A stretch of DNA of 64,000 bases. It comes from Flavobacterium sp. H122. GTDB lineage: Bacteria > Bacteroidota > Bacteroidia > Flavobacteriales > Flavobacteriaceae. Location: positions 233,065-297,064 of the forward strand of contig NZ_SJZD01000004.1 of NCBI RefSeq assembly GCF_004959765.1, written 5' to 3'. The stretch's first letter is position 1. Every line of letters begins with the position of its first letter. Below the pieces are notes generated by a model that saw nothing but the letters and a program-made list of their open reading frames with translations, was not told the DNA's origin and did no database searches. The position numbers and the translations under genes are program-made. This document shows, piece by piece, positions 15,422-23,550 of the stretch.

Positions 15422-15493
15422 TTTCAGTCAATTTATTTGCTGTGCAAAGTAGCAATATCAATTGACAATTACTTATTTTTACAGAAAAAAATT

Positions 15494-15688
15494 ATGTTTA
15501 GCGAAGGTCAGCTTTTATTTGCCGTTTTATTCTTTATTGCGTTTGTTGCTGTTATGATTTTTTCTTACAGAAAGGATATCAAATTGCACAAACAGTATTA
15601 CAAGGGAAGTTTATGGATCTTAATCGCTTTTTTTATATTCATAGGATTGTTGTTTGTAATCAAATCTTTATTAAAAGCAAAAGTATAA
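15494..15688 (+). CDS. Small two-helix membrane protein
   Basis: A 64-residue membrane protein, MFSEGQLLFAVLFFIAF..., with transmembrane helices at about residues 7-23 and 42-60 separated by a basic loop (YRKDIKLHKQYYKG). I chose the ATG at 15494. An upstream TTG would lengthen it by 28 residues, but that stretch overlaps the promoter side of the opposite gene. No function known. Confidence 0.7.
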   Translation: MFSEGQLLFAVLFFIAFVAVMIFSYRKDIKLHKQYYKGSLWILIAFFIFIGLLFVIKSLLKAKV

Positions 15689-15744
15689 AACAGTGATTTT
15701 AACATTTTTTATTACATTTACGCAAGTTTTTTATCGCCCTAACC

Positions 15745-16788
15745 ATGAAAATTGCTAAATATTTATTTTTATTGATACTGCTGCTTGCAGGTACAATTTC
15801 AGTTTTTGTTGCTACAAAAGATGGGAAATATGCTATTAAGCACAAAAAAGTCATCGATGTATCCAGAGATATAGTTTACAAGTATGTTACCGACACCAAA
15901 AACTGGGACTCCATAAATCCTTGGGCCGGTGAAAAATTCAGTATCCTGTCAAGTGAAAAAACAGAAAATGAATCTATCACACAGCAAATTATTTTAAACG
16001 ATATTGAAAATCAGTTAAAATTAGAACTTAGAGATACTCTGAATAAAAAAACATTGGCGATATGGTCTACTGAAGGTGATTTGAGTTTTCAGGATAAATT
16101 TTTAAGCATTATCGGCAGAGGCAAAAAAAATGATTTTGAAGACCGCTTCGAAGAAGGTTTGTCTGCTGTAAACAAAACTCTGACCAGAGAAATAAACAGC
16201 TTTGACATAAAAATTGATGGTTTTATAAAAAGAGATACTGTTTTTTACATCCAGCGTCCTTTGGTTTCAACTAAAGAACAAATTCCTATGATGATAAAGC
16301 ATTTTCTTCCTAAACTTCAAAAAATACTATCGTCTACCGGAACACCTTCAAACGGAAGTCCGTTTTTAATTTATCATGTTCAGGACAGTAGTGCGAACAA
16401 GTTCAAATACTCTATTGCAATACCGCTCGAAAAGAAAATATACACCACTACAGACAGCGATATCATTACAGGGCAGATTAACCCTTCAAGCACATTAAAA
16501 GCAACTGTGAAAGGAAATTACATCCACTTAAACAAAGCACTTCAGGATTTATACAAAGAATTACCTAAATACAAATTAGAAGTTAGTGATAAATACAAAT
16601 ATCTTGAAGTAATTTCCAAAAACCCGCTTACTGACAAATCAGCTTCAAACTGGGTCACAGAAATATATTTACCGGTAAGACCAATTAAAAAAGAAGTTGC
16701 TCCTGTAAAAAAAGAGAAGAAATTAAATCAGGATTCTATCACAAAAGCGATTATAAAGGATATTCTAAACGCAGATAAGAAAAAATAA
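15745..16788 (+). CDS. Membrane-anchored SRPBCC-type protein
   Basis: A 347-residue protein with one N-terminal transmembrane segment (residues about 4-22). Residues about 30-160 (HKKVIDVSRDIVYKYVTDTKNWDSINPWAG) show the START/SRPBCC fold seen in polyketide-cyclase-like proteins, with the typical W-x-x-INPW. The second half (about 165-320) has a GyrI-like effector-binding look (FYIQRPLVSTKEQI). The C-terminus is a Lys-rich tail. Possible role: binding a hydrophobic ligand at the membrane. It is followed by a convergent terminator. Confidence 0.6.
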   Translation: MKIAKYLFLLILLLAGTISVFVATKDGKYAIKHKKVIDVSRDIVYKYVTDTKNWDSINPWAGEKFSILSSEKTENESITQQIILNDIENQLKLELRDTLNKKTLAIWSTEGDLSFQDKFLSIIGRGKKNDFEDRFEEGLSAVNKTLTREINSFDIKIDGFIKRDTVFYIQRPLVSTKEQIPMMIKHFLPKLQKILSSTGTPSNGSPFLIYHVQDSSANKFKYSIAIPLEKKIYTTTDSDIITGQINPSSTLKATVKGNYIHLNKALQDLYKELPKYKLEVSDKYKYLEVISKNPLTDKSASNWVTEIYLPVRPIKKEVAPVKKEKKLNQDSITKAIIKDILNADKKK

Positions 16789-16803
16789 AAATACTGATAA
16801 AAT

Positions 16804-16836
16804 AAAAACCGGGATTTAAAAATCCCGGTTTTTTTA
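16804..16836. terminator. Bidirectional terminator
   Basis: AAAAACCGGGATTT and AAATCCCGGTTTTT form a stem with A- and T-runs on either side, between the SRPBCC-type gene (+) and tcdA (-). Confidence 0.85.
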
Positions 16837-17559
16837 TACACTTTGTTTTTTCAATAAATCCCTTACTACCTTTTCAGCTGCATGCAAACCAAATAATGCC
16901 GGCATCCAACTGTTAGTGCCGTAAAACGATTTCTTAAAGTTGGAACCGTCTGTCATCTTAACGCTTGAATAGTCAGGACGTTCATGAGAGTAAACTACTT
17001 TTACGCCACCTGAAATACCTTCTGCCTTAAGTCTTTTGCGGACTTGTTTTGCTAACGGACAGTAATCGGTTTTACTTATGTCTTTTATACATACTTTTCC
17101 AGCTTCAAACTTACCACCGGCACCCATGTTGCTGATAATTTTTATTTTTTTCTTCTTAGCAGCAATAATCAAATTCAGTTTTGGCGTAATACTATCAATA
17201 CAGTCCATTACATAATCATAATCTTCTGTGACTAATTCGTAAGCTCTTTCAGGTGATAAAAACTCTTCTACAACCGTCAATTCAATTTCCGGATTAATAT
17301 CTTTAATGCGGGCGGCCATCAACTGCACTTTTGGCAACCCAACTGTTGAATGTAAAGCCGGAAGCTGACGGTTGATGTTTGTAATATCAACAACATCGCC
17401 ATCAACAATTGTCATTTTTCCAACCCCTGCTCTGGCTATGAATTCGGCCGCAAAGGATCCTACTCCTCCCATACCAACTACCAATACATTTGAATTTCTT
17501 AATTTTTCCAAACCTTCCGGTTTAAACAATAATTCTGCTCTTTCCTGCCAAATTGCCAT
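16834..17559 (-). CDS. tcdA: tRNA t6A dehydratase TcdA
   Basis: A 241-residue ThiF/E1-like ATP-dependent enzyme (TcdA/CsdL), which cyclises N6-threonylcarbamoyladenosine at tRNA A37. The nucleotide-binding motif is VLVVGMGGVGSFAAEFIARAG. VVDITNINRQ, DYVMDCIDSITPKL, NMGAGGKFEAGKV and the late NSWMPALFGLHAAEKVV segment are typical of TcdA. The order with a TatD hydrolase and a DUF1684 gene (18-nt gap to tatD) suggests an operon, but these are not functionally linked in an obvious way. Confidence 0.92.
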   Translation of the reverse strand: MAIWQERAELLFKPEGLEKLRNSNVLVVGMGGVGSFAAEFIARAGVGKMTIVDGDVVDITNINRQLPALHSTVGLPKVQLMAARIKDINPEIELTVVEEFLSPERAYELVTEDYDYVMDCIDSITPKLNLIIAAKKKKIKIISNMGAGGKFEAGKVCIKDISKTDYCPLAKQVRKRLKAEGISGGVKVVYSHERPDYSSVKMTDGSNFKKSFYGTNSWMPALFGLHAAEKVVRDLLKKQSV

Positions 17560-17577
17560 TTTCTTTTCTTTTCAAGT

Positions 17578-18225
17578 TTACTTAATATCAGGGTAAAAAA
17601 CAGCATTGAAATTTTTTTCCACCTGACGTTCTATATCAATATTTTTAATTTGCGAAGCCTTTTGATACACATCAAAAATAGTTTCTTCAATCGTATCAGT
17701 CTCTAAAAAAAATCTATCATCAGGAATGTTTTCAAAAACTGAAGCCAATTCAGGATTCCGCAACAAATATTTTCCAAATGATAAATAAAATCCTTTATCT
17801 AAAAGCGATTTGGCTACTTGAAAATTTTTAGAAAAACCATGAATAATCATAGGTGTTTCAATAGACATTTCTTTTTTAATAGCTATAACTTCCTGATATG
17901 CTGAAACGCAGTGCAAAATTATAGGTTTTTTATATTCTTTTGCAAGTTCTAATTGAGATTTAAAAACATCAACCTGAATATCCAGCGGAATTTCAATTCT
18001 TTTATCCAAACCACATTCACCTAGTGCCAAACACTCTTTACTTTGAAGTTTTTCTTTAATTATTGAAAGTTCTATTTCTACGCTTTCGGTTTTAATATGC
18101 CACGGATGGATTCCAATGGAATACAGCGGTATTTCTGCATTAAATTCTAAAGGATATTGGTTAACCACTTCAACAACACCTTCAAGATTTTTAAAATTAT
18201 GAGTATGTAAATTATATTTCATCAA
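17578..18225 (-). CDS. TatD-family metal-dependent hydrolase
   Basis: A 215-residue metal-dependent deoxyribonuclease-like hydrolase of the TatD family. Metal ligands are visible as HTH (residues 7-9), GECGLD, LHCVSAYQEV, IIHGFS and FLETDT. It is shorter than canonical TatD (about 260), as in the compact Bacteroidota group. Start MMKYNLHTH overlaps the DUF1684 stop by four bases (ATGA). Substrate not assigned; 3'-5' exonuclease activity is the family default. Confidence 0.85.
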   Translation of the reverse strand: MMKYNLHTHNFKNLEGVVEVVNQYPLEFNAEIPLYSIGIHPWHIKTESVEIELSIIKEKLQSKECLALGECGLDKRIEIPLDIQVDVFKSQLELAKEYKKPIILHCVSAYQEVIAIKKEMSIETPMIIHGFSKNFQVAKSLLDKGFYLSFGKYLLRNPELASVFENIPDDRFFLETDTIEETIFDVYQKASQIKNIDIERQVEKNFNAVFYPDIK

Positions 18226-18836
18226 TCATGAAATTTCTTAACTCCCGCTTTGATTTCAAGCTTCAAATCATTTTCTTCAGGAACTATGGGACAAGAGAAT
18301 TTTTTATTGTAAGCACAATAAGGATTATAGGCTTTGTTAAAATCTATGATTACTTTTTTGTCCTTAGGTATATGCATGTCCAAATATCTTCCGGCACCGT
18401 ACGTTTCAACACCATTAGTATAATCGGTAAAAGGTAAAAACAGATAATCTTCAAATCCTTTTCGTTTCATTAATTCAAGATTCTGATATACATAAAGCTG
18501 TAATTCTTTACCTTCCAATTTAAAACGAAGCAATCCGTACATTTTATATTTTGGTAAGCGGTCCGTTGAAGTTTTCATCTCAAAGACTCTGCCCTTTCTA
18601 ATTTTTTCAAATTTGGCTTCCACAATATAACTCTCAGAAACAGGATAAAAATCCAGTTGCTTAAAATGCGCTAAATCCTCTTTTGTTAAAGGAGACGAAG
18701 TACTATCAGCAAATTCTTTATTTAATTTTTCCTGGGATTCAATGGCTGTTTTCAATAACTCACTTTTATCCTGAGACCAACCCACATTGGAAAAAGCAAT
18801 TAAAAAAAGTAATGTTTTAAAAAATCTTAAATTCAT
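18222..18836 (-). CDS. Exported DUF1684 protein
   Basis: A 204-residue exported protein: signal peptide MNLRFFKTLLFLIAFSNVGWS, then a DUF1684 domain. Family marks are FTDYTNGVETYGAGRYLD, VIIDFNKAYNPYCAYN and the C-PIVPEENDL end. Function unknown. I start at the second methionine (18836); the frame is open seven codons further up, but that would cut into the divergent promoter of the MFS gene. The stop overlaps the tatD-like start. Confidence 0.75.
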   Translation of the reverse strand: MNLRFFKTLLFLIAFSNVGWSQDKSELLKTAIESQEKLNKEFADSTSSPLTKEDLAHFKQLDFYPVSESYIVEAKFEKIRKGRVFEMKTSTDRLPKYKMYGLLRFKLEGKELQLYVYQNLELMKRKGFEDYLFLPFTDYTNGVETYGAGRYLDMHIPKDKKVIIDFNKAYNPYCAYNKKFSCPIVPEENDLKLEIKAGVKKFHD

Positions 18837-18893
18837 CGTAACAAGTATTAACTTCATTTTAGTTTTTTATACCTTTGAGCTAACTGCAAATAT

Positions 18894-20153
18894 ATGTTAA
18901 AACAAGCCTTAATCAGATACTTTAACAATTTCAAAGGATTTTCACGGGAAATTTGGATTCTAACACTGATGACTTTCATCAACAGAGCCGGAACAATGGT
19001 ACTCCCCTTTTTGTCAAAATACTTAAAAGAAGACCTGCATTTTGACTACGACCAGGTAGGCTGGGTTTTATTCTCTTTTGGGGTAGGCTCTATGGTTGGA
19101 TCATGGCTGGGAGGAAAACTATCAGACAAGATAGGCTTTTACAAAATAATGATTTTCAGTTTATTTACCAGCGGAATTTCCTTTTTCATCCTTCAGTTTA
19201 TCACCAGTTTCATTGGGTTATGTATAAGTATATTTCTTATCATGTGCGTAGCAGACATGTTTCGTCCGGCTATGTTTGTGTCTTTAGGTGCTTATGCAAA
19301 AAAAGAAAACAGAACCCGCGCACTGACATTAGTCCGCTTAGCTATCAATCTGGGATTTGCCGCAGGTCCGGCCATGGGAGGATTAATTATTATGAACATT
19401 GGATATAAAGGGTTATTCTGGGTTGACGGAGCGACATGTATTTTAGCGATATTGATCTTTTGGTATTTTGTAAAGGAAAAGAAACATTCAAAATATCAGG
19501 ACAAAGAACATCCCGGCGAAATTTTAACACATTCGGTATTCAAAGACAAAACGTTTTGGATTTTTCTGGCGTGCTGCAGTATTACAGGAATATTATTCTT
19601 TCAATTATTTACTACCCTTCCTCTTTATCATAAAGAGCAATTTGATTTAACAGAATTTCAGACCGGTTTATTAATGATGATGAACGGTTTACTGATTTTT
19701 GCTTTAGAAATGCCCATCGTAAGTTTTGTTGAAAGAAAGCAATTCAACAAAGTCAAGTTAGTTACTTTAGGCGCTGTTTGCATGGCTATAAGTTTATATC
19801 TGCTGCTTTTCAATCAATGGGCCGGCATTTTAATTATCATGATGTTATTTATGACATTCGGTGAAATGTTTGCTTTCCCTTTCTCGAACTCATTTGCTAT
19901 GAGCCGAGCGCCAAAAGGACACGAAGGGCGTTATATGGCAATCTTTACGATGAGTTATAGCTTATCACATATATTGAGTGCTAAAATAGGCATGGGTATT
20001 TTAGATGCAGAAGAAAAAGTAAAATTTATTTCTTATTTGGGAGGTTATCAATCCAATTGGTTATTCATGGGTACTTTAGGAGTAATTGGTTCTTTATTAG
20101 GCATATGGACTTACAAACTGGTAAAAAAAGAACAAATTATCCGCACTCCATAA
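18894..20153 (+). CDS. MFS transporter
   Basis: A 419-residue, 12-helix major facilitator protein of the drug/proton antiporter type. The loop after helix 2 carries GSWLGGKLSDKIGFYK, the A motif G-x-L-x-D-x-x-G-R/K. Conserved positions in helix 5 are ...LGFAAGPAMGGLI. The N-terminus begins with a short amphipathic stretch. Likely efflux or uptake of a small organic molecule; not assignable further. Single gene divergent from DUF1684. Confidence 0.85.
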   Translation: MLKQALIRYFNNFKGFSREIWILTLMTFINRAGTMVLPFLSKYLKEDLHFDYDQVGWVLFSFGVGSMVGSWLGGKLSDKIGFYKIMIFSLFTSGISFFILQFITSFIGLCISIFLIMCVADMFRPAMFVSLGAYAKKENRTRALTLVRLAINLGFAAGPAMGGLIIMNIGYKGLFWVDGATCILAILIFWYFVKEKKHSKYQDKEHPGEILTHSVFKDKTFWIFLACCSITGILFFQLFTTLPLYHKEQFDLTEFQTGLLMMMNGLLIFALEMPIVSFVERKQFNKVKLVTLGAVCMAISLYLLLFNQWAGILIIMMLFMTFGEMFAFPFSNSFAMSRAPKGHEGRYMAIFTMSYSLSHILSAKIGMGILDAEEKVKFISYLGGYQSNWLFMGTLGVIGSLLGIWTYKLVKKEQIIRTP

Positions 20154-20184
20154 GCAATTAATTTTCTTAAAATTAACTTAAAAA

Positions 20185-20239
20185 ATAGTTAAATAACTAC
20201 AAAAACAGTTGTGTAACTAAAAATATAGTTATAAGTTTG
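20185..20239 (+). promoter_or_regulatory. BlaI-type promoter with AGTT/AACT operators
   Basis: TTG (20209-20211) and TAAGTTTG (20232-20239) are spaced 20 nt apart, near the Bacteroidota -33/-7 consensus. Over and beside it lie dyads: AGTTAAATAACT (20187-20198), AGTTGTGTAACT (20207-20218), and TAACTA...TAGTTA (20214-20231). The overlap of two half-site arrangements with the promoter is what a self-repressing BlaI operon would need. BlaI binding here is predicted, not shown. Confidence 0.6.
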
Positions 20240-20274
20240 TTTCAACAAGAAAAGAACGACTCAAACTATTGACT

Positions 20275-20634
20275 ATGCAAAAGTTAACCAATAAAGAAGA
20301 AGAAATCATGCAGATTTTATGGAAGCTTAAAAAAGCTTTCGTAAAAGAAGTTATGGCCGAAATAACCGAAGAAACCCCACACTATAACACCTTATCAACA
20401 ATTATCAGAAATTTAGAAGATAAAGGCTATGTGGGACATAATGCCTTTGGCAATACACACCAGTACTATCCTGTTGTTACTATAGAAGACTATAGAAAGC
20501 GCTTCATGAAAAATGCTATTGAAAACTATTTTAATAGTTCTTATAAAAATTTGGTTTCTTTTTTTGCTGAAGAACAAAAAATCTCAGCAGATGAACTTCG
20601 TGAAATACTGGAAATAATAGAAAATAAAAAGTAA
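20275..20634 (+). CDS. BlaI/MecI-family repressor
   Basis: A 119-residue winged-helix repressor (residues about 1-75 DNA binding, NKEEEIMQILWKLKKAFVKE), with the recognition helix in NTLSTIIRNLEDKGYVGH and a C-terminal dimerisation helix (FFAEEQKISADELREILEII). In the family, cleavage by a membrane metalloprotease inactivates it. That partner is the next gene, one base after the stop. The frame allows a TTG two codons earlier; ATG at 20275 gives the usual MQKLTNKEEE start. Confidence 0.92.
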   Translation: MQKLTNKEEEIMQILWKLKKAFVKEVMAEITEETPHYNTLSTIIRNLEDKGYVGHNAFGNTHQYYPVVTIEDYRKRFMKNAIENYFNSSYKNLVSFFAEEQKISADELREILEIIENKK

Positions 20635-20635
20635 A

Positions 20636-22495
20636 ATGGAAGCTATACTACTATATTTTGCTAAAGCCAGCTTACTTATTATAGTTTACTTTCTGGCATA
20701 TCATTTTTTGCTTCGTAAAGAAACTTTCTTTACTTCAAACAGATGGTTTTTATTGTTAGGATTAGCAACTTCTGCAACGCTTCCTCTATTCTTTATCAAA
20801 AAATTCATTGTTGTTCCACAACCTGAATTTACACCTGAACAATTAGTAGCTCTTTCTAACATACCCTTGACAACAGTAGCACAAGAAGCATCTATAAACT
20901 GGTTTTTAATTGCAGTGAGTATATATGCATTAATTGTTGGTATACTTTTTTTTAAGATTATAGGAAACATTTTTTCACTATTTAAACTTTTACACAAAAA
21001 GGAGATTATCCGTCGTGATCAGTTTGCGTTGGTTGACATAAATGAAGACATTACTCCGTTTTCATTTTTCAATTTTATTGTTTTTAATTCAAACTACTAT
21101 ACAAATGATGAACTGCAAAGCATCCTGCTGCACGAAAAAGTGCATAGTCAGGAAAGACATTCCATAGATGTTCTACTGGCACGACTATTTTGTATTGTTT
21201 TTTGGTTCAATCCATTTATGTGGCTGTACAAAAAAGCCATGATCCAAAATTTAGAATACATCGCTGACAGCAAAGCCAGTAAGCAATTTGAAGACAAAAA
21301 AGTGTATCAAAAAGCACTTTTAAAAGTGGTTACGCATCAAAACTGCTTAGCCATTACCAATCATTTTTATCAATCTTTAATCAAAAATCGAATCGTTATG
21401 TTAAACAAAAACCAATCCCAAAAAAGAAACTCTTGGAAGTATGCTTTGGTTTTGCCGGCTTTGGCAATTTTTATGCTGCTTTTCCAAGTAAAAACAATCG
21501 CACAGGAAAAAAGACATAATTCCAAAGTAGCTGAATTAGTCTGGAATAAAAATGCTACTGAAGAAGAATTTAAAGACGACGCTGATAGGTTGAAAGAATT
21601 TGGAGTTACTTTAAAATTCTCAAAAGTCAAAAGAAACAGTAATGGAGAAATTACAGGTATTAAAATCGAATTTAAAGATGCCAACGGAAAAAAAGGAATG
21701 ACCCACATTCAAGGTGACGAACCTATTAAACCAATCTATTTTCATAAAGCTAAAGACAAAATCGGATTTGGTGTACGTCCAAACGATTCACGAATAGCTC
21801 AAGGAAAACATATAAATGACACAAACGATGAAAAAGATTTTGGCTTCTCATTTTTAGGAGATGATGAAGATGCTGTTGCCGATATAGAAAAAATAGTTAT
21901 ACCCAATTTACCCGAAATAGCTGATGCTCCTGAAGTTGAAGGCATTCATCCTCCTGATGCACCTAAAGCTCCAAAAATGAAAAGCTTCAACAAGAGCATT
22001 ATTATCAACAAAAAGAATGACGCAAAACCGGAGATAATCATCAATGGTAAGAAATTAGATGCTGACTCTGAGGAGTACAAAAAAATGGCGGAAGATTTTG
22101 ATGGCAGGTTAGAATTTAAAATGGATGAGAACGGTCCGATGGTATTCAAATTCAATGACGACCAGGTTTTCAAATTCAACCCGGGTGATGTTGAAAAAGT
22201 AACCAGAGAAGCAATTGAAAAATCACGCATTCAAATTGAAAAAATGCGCGAAAGAATGGAAAAAATGCATCCTGAAATGGAAAAAATGAAAATTGAAATG
22301 GAAAAAGTAAAACCAGAGGATTTTAATTTTGATTTTCGATGGGATGACAAGGAAAACAGTGATGCCGATATGAAAAAAGCACGTGAGGAAATGATGAAAG
22401 CAAAAGAAGAAATGCTGAAAGCACGTGATGAAATGATGAAGGCCCGTGAAGAAATGATGCGTGCTAAATCAGAAAGCAAGACTAAAAAAGCTTAA
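20636..22495 (+). CDS. M56 membrane metalloprotease, BlaR1-like, charged tail
   Basis: A 619-residue M56 peptidase, the sensor partner of the BlaI repressor. Four N-terminal transmembrane helices surround the zinc motif H166-E-K-V-H170 (ILLHEKVHSQERHS), so it can cleave the repressor. A fifth hydrophobic segment lies at about residues 270-285 (KYALVLPALAIFMLLFQV). The remainder is periplasmic. BlaR1 of staphylococci ends in a beta-lactam sensor domain; here there is none. Instead the last about 90 residues are a Met/Lys/Glu repeat (KMxxxMEKM, then KAxEEMMKAxEEM) that should form one long charged helix or coiled coil. The signal is unknown. Confidence 0.8.
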   Translation: MEAILLYFAKASLLIIVYFLAYHFLLRKETFFTSNRWFLLLGLATSATLPLFFIKKFIVVPQPEFTPEQLVALSNIPLTTVAQEASINWFLIAVSIYALIVGILFFKIIGNIFSLFKLLHKKEIIRRDQFALVDINEDITPFSFFNFIVFNSNYYTNDELQSILLHEKVHSQERHSIDVLLARLFCIVFWFNPFMWLYKKAMIQNLEYIADSKASKQFEDKKVYQKALLKVVTHQNCLAITNHFYQSLIKNRIVMLNKNQSQKRNSWKYALVLPALAIFMLLFQVKTIAQEKRHNSKVAELVWNKNATEEEFKDDADRLKEFGVTLKFSKVKRNSNGEITGIKIEFKDANGKKGMTHIQGDEPIKPIYFHKAKDKIGFGVRPNDSRIAQGKHINDTNDEKDFGFSFLGDDEDAVADIEKIVIPNLPEIADAPEVEGIHPPDAPKAPKMKSFNKSIIINKKNDAKPEIIINGKKLDADSEEYKKMAEDFDGRLEFKMDENGPMVFKFNDDQVFKFNPGDVEKVTREAIEKSRIQIEKMRERMEKMHPEMEKMKIEMEKVKPEDFNFDFRWDDKENSDADMKKAREEMMKAKEEMLKARDEMMKAREEMMRAKSESKTKKA

Positions 22496-22519
22496 TTCTT
22501 CAGTAACTTTTACAACAAA

Positions 22520-22562
22520 AGAAAGGAATCTCACAACAATAGATTATGAGATTCCTTTCTTT
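22520..22562 (+). terminator. Terminator of the BlaI/M56 operon
   Basis: GAAAGGAATCTCA (22521-22533) and TGAGATTCCTTTC (22547-22559) pair perfectly over 13 bp, followed by TTTG. Directly after the M56 stop codon. Confidence 0.7.
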
Positions 22563-22610
22563 GTATATAATAACAGATAGGTTCTTATATTTGTACCAAA
22601 AAAAATCCTG

Positions 22611-22757
22611 ATGTATACAGTTTTAGCAAAAATCAACAAAGCAATTTTACCAAGCTTCACAAAACAGCAATTGGATCCGGCAAAAGCAAAAAAATGGCAA
22701 CTGGCAATTTTAGCCTACCGCTACTATGTAACCACAAGAGCTTTATCTAATAAGTAA
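22611..22757 (+). CDS. Small basic protein of 48 residues
   Basis: A 48-codon gene, MYTVLAKINKAILPSFTKQQ and onward to SNK. It has good codon use, a high Lys content and an amphipathic second half (KAKKWQLAILAYRYYVTTRAL). A similar small conserved protein is known to me from Flavobacterium genomes, sometimes labelled SsrA-binding protein; I cannot verify that here. Its last 11 bases overlap the 3' end of the convergent apt gene. It has no terminator of its own and sits just behind the M56 terminator, so a separate promoter is needed (TATATTTG at about 22587). Confidence 0.6.
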   Translation: MYTVLAKINKAILPSFTKQQLDPAKAKKWQLAILAYRYYVTTRALSNK

Positions 22758-23259
22758 TTGCTGAAAAAATAGGATGCTGGGCAATTTTTTCTTTCCCGTT
22801 TAAAAAAGATAATTCCATAAGGAAATTGCACTGTACAATTTCACCGCCTAGTTTTTCAACCAACTCACAAACGGCTTTTGCAGTACCGCCGGTAGCCAAA
22901 ACATCGTCGTGAATCAAAATTCTATCTCCCTTTTGAATAGCATCAATATGCATTTCCAAAGTATCCTGACCATATTCCAGTTCATAACTGGCAGAAATGG
23001 TTTTATAAGGTAATTTTTTAGGCTTTCTGACAGGTATAAAACCTACATTTAGTTTTTGAGCCAATAAAATACCAAAGAAAAAACCTCTTGATTCCACCCC
23101 TACTACCTTATCAATTTGTTTATTTTTTAGTTCTGAAACTAAATGTTCAAGCATTTTTTCTCTTGCCTCTGCATCTAAAAGCAAAGGAGTGATATCTTTA
23201 AATAAAATTCCTTCTTTCGGAAAGTCCTGAATATCACGAAAGTACTGTTTAAAGTCCAT
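22747..23259 (-). CDS. apt: Adenine phosphoribosyltransferase
   Basis: A 170-residue type I phosphoribosyltransferase that salvages adenine with PRPP to AMP. Diagnostic segments are FPKEGILFKDITPLL at the start, VVGVESRGFFFG, KPKKLPYKT, and the PRPP loop ILIHDDVLATGGTAKA. Length is typical. Single gene, convergent with the small ORF. Confidence 0.95.
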   Translation of the reverse strand: MDFKQYFRDIQDFPKEGILFKDITPLLLDAEAREKMLEHLVSELKNKQIDKVVGVESRGFFFGILLAQKLNVGFIPVRKPKKLPYKTISASYELEYGQDTLEMHIDAIQKGDRILIHDDVLATGGTAKAVCELVEKLGGEIVQCNFLMELSFLNGKEKIAQHPIFSAITY

Positions 23260-23286
23260 TAAATTTGATTTTTTTATAAAATTTCC

Positions 23287-23317
23287 TTTGCAAGTTACAC
23301 ATTTGTTTCTATATTTG
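23287..23317 (+). promoter_or_regulatory. Promoter of tRNA-Arg
   Basis: TTTG (23287-23290), exactly 19 nt, then TATATTTG (23310-23317): a full match to the Bacteroidota housekeeping promoter. Transcription would start near 23324, about 37 nt before the mature tRNA. Confidence 0.85.
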
Positions 23318-23360
23318 CACCCGCTAACAAGGAGTTATTCACTGTTTAGCAAAACAAATC

Positions 23361-23434
23361 GGCCTCGTGGCGCAACTGAATAGCGCATCTGATTACGGCT
23401 CAGAAGGTTACAGGTTTGAATCCTGTCGAGGTCA
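23361..23434 (+). tRNA. tRNA-Arg (ACG)
   Basis: A 74-nt cloverleaf. The acceptor stem GGCCTCG pairs with CGAGGTC (one G-U), the D-arm is GCGCAACTGAATAGCGC, the anticodon stem TCTGA/TCAGA carries loop TTACGGC, giving anticodon ACG, and the T-arm is ACAGGTTTGAATCCTGT. The discriminator base is A, and the CCA end is not encoded. It reads CGU and, after A34-to-I editing, CGC and CGA. It stands alone, with its own promoter and terminator. Confidence 0.97.
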
Positions 23435-23436
23435 CT

Positions 23437-23466
23437 AAAGCTCACCAAACGGTGAGCTTTTTTATT
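23437..23466 (+). terminator. Terminator of tRNA-Arg
   Basis: AAAGCTCACC and GGTGAGCTTT pair over 10 bp with loop AAAC and a T-run behind; typical rho-independent signal 3 nt after the tRNA. Confidence 0.9.
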
Positions 23467-23550
23467 TTTATCCGCTTTTTTATCAGTTCCGGCAGAACAG
23501 CTTTTATATCTCTGATTTTTAGCTATATTTACAAACCTAAAATGTGCTGA

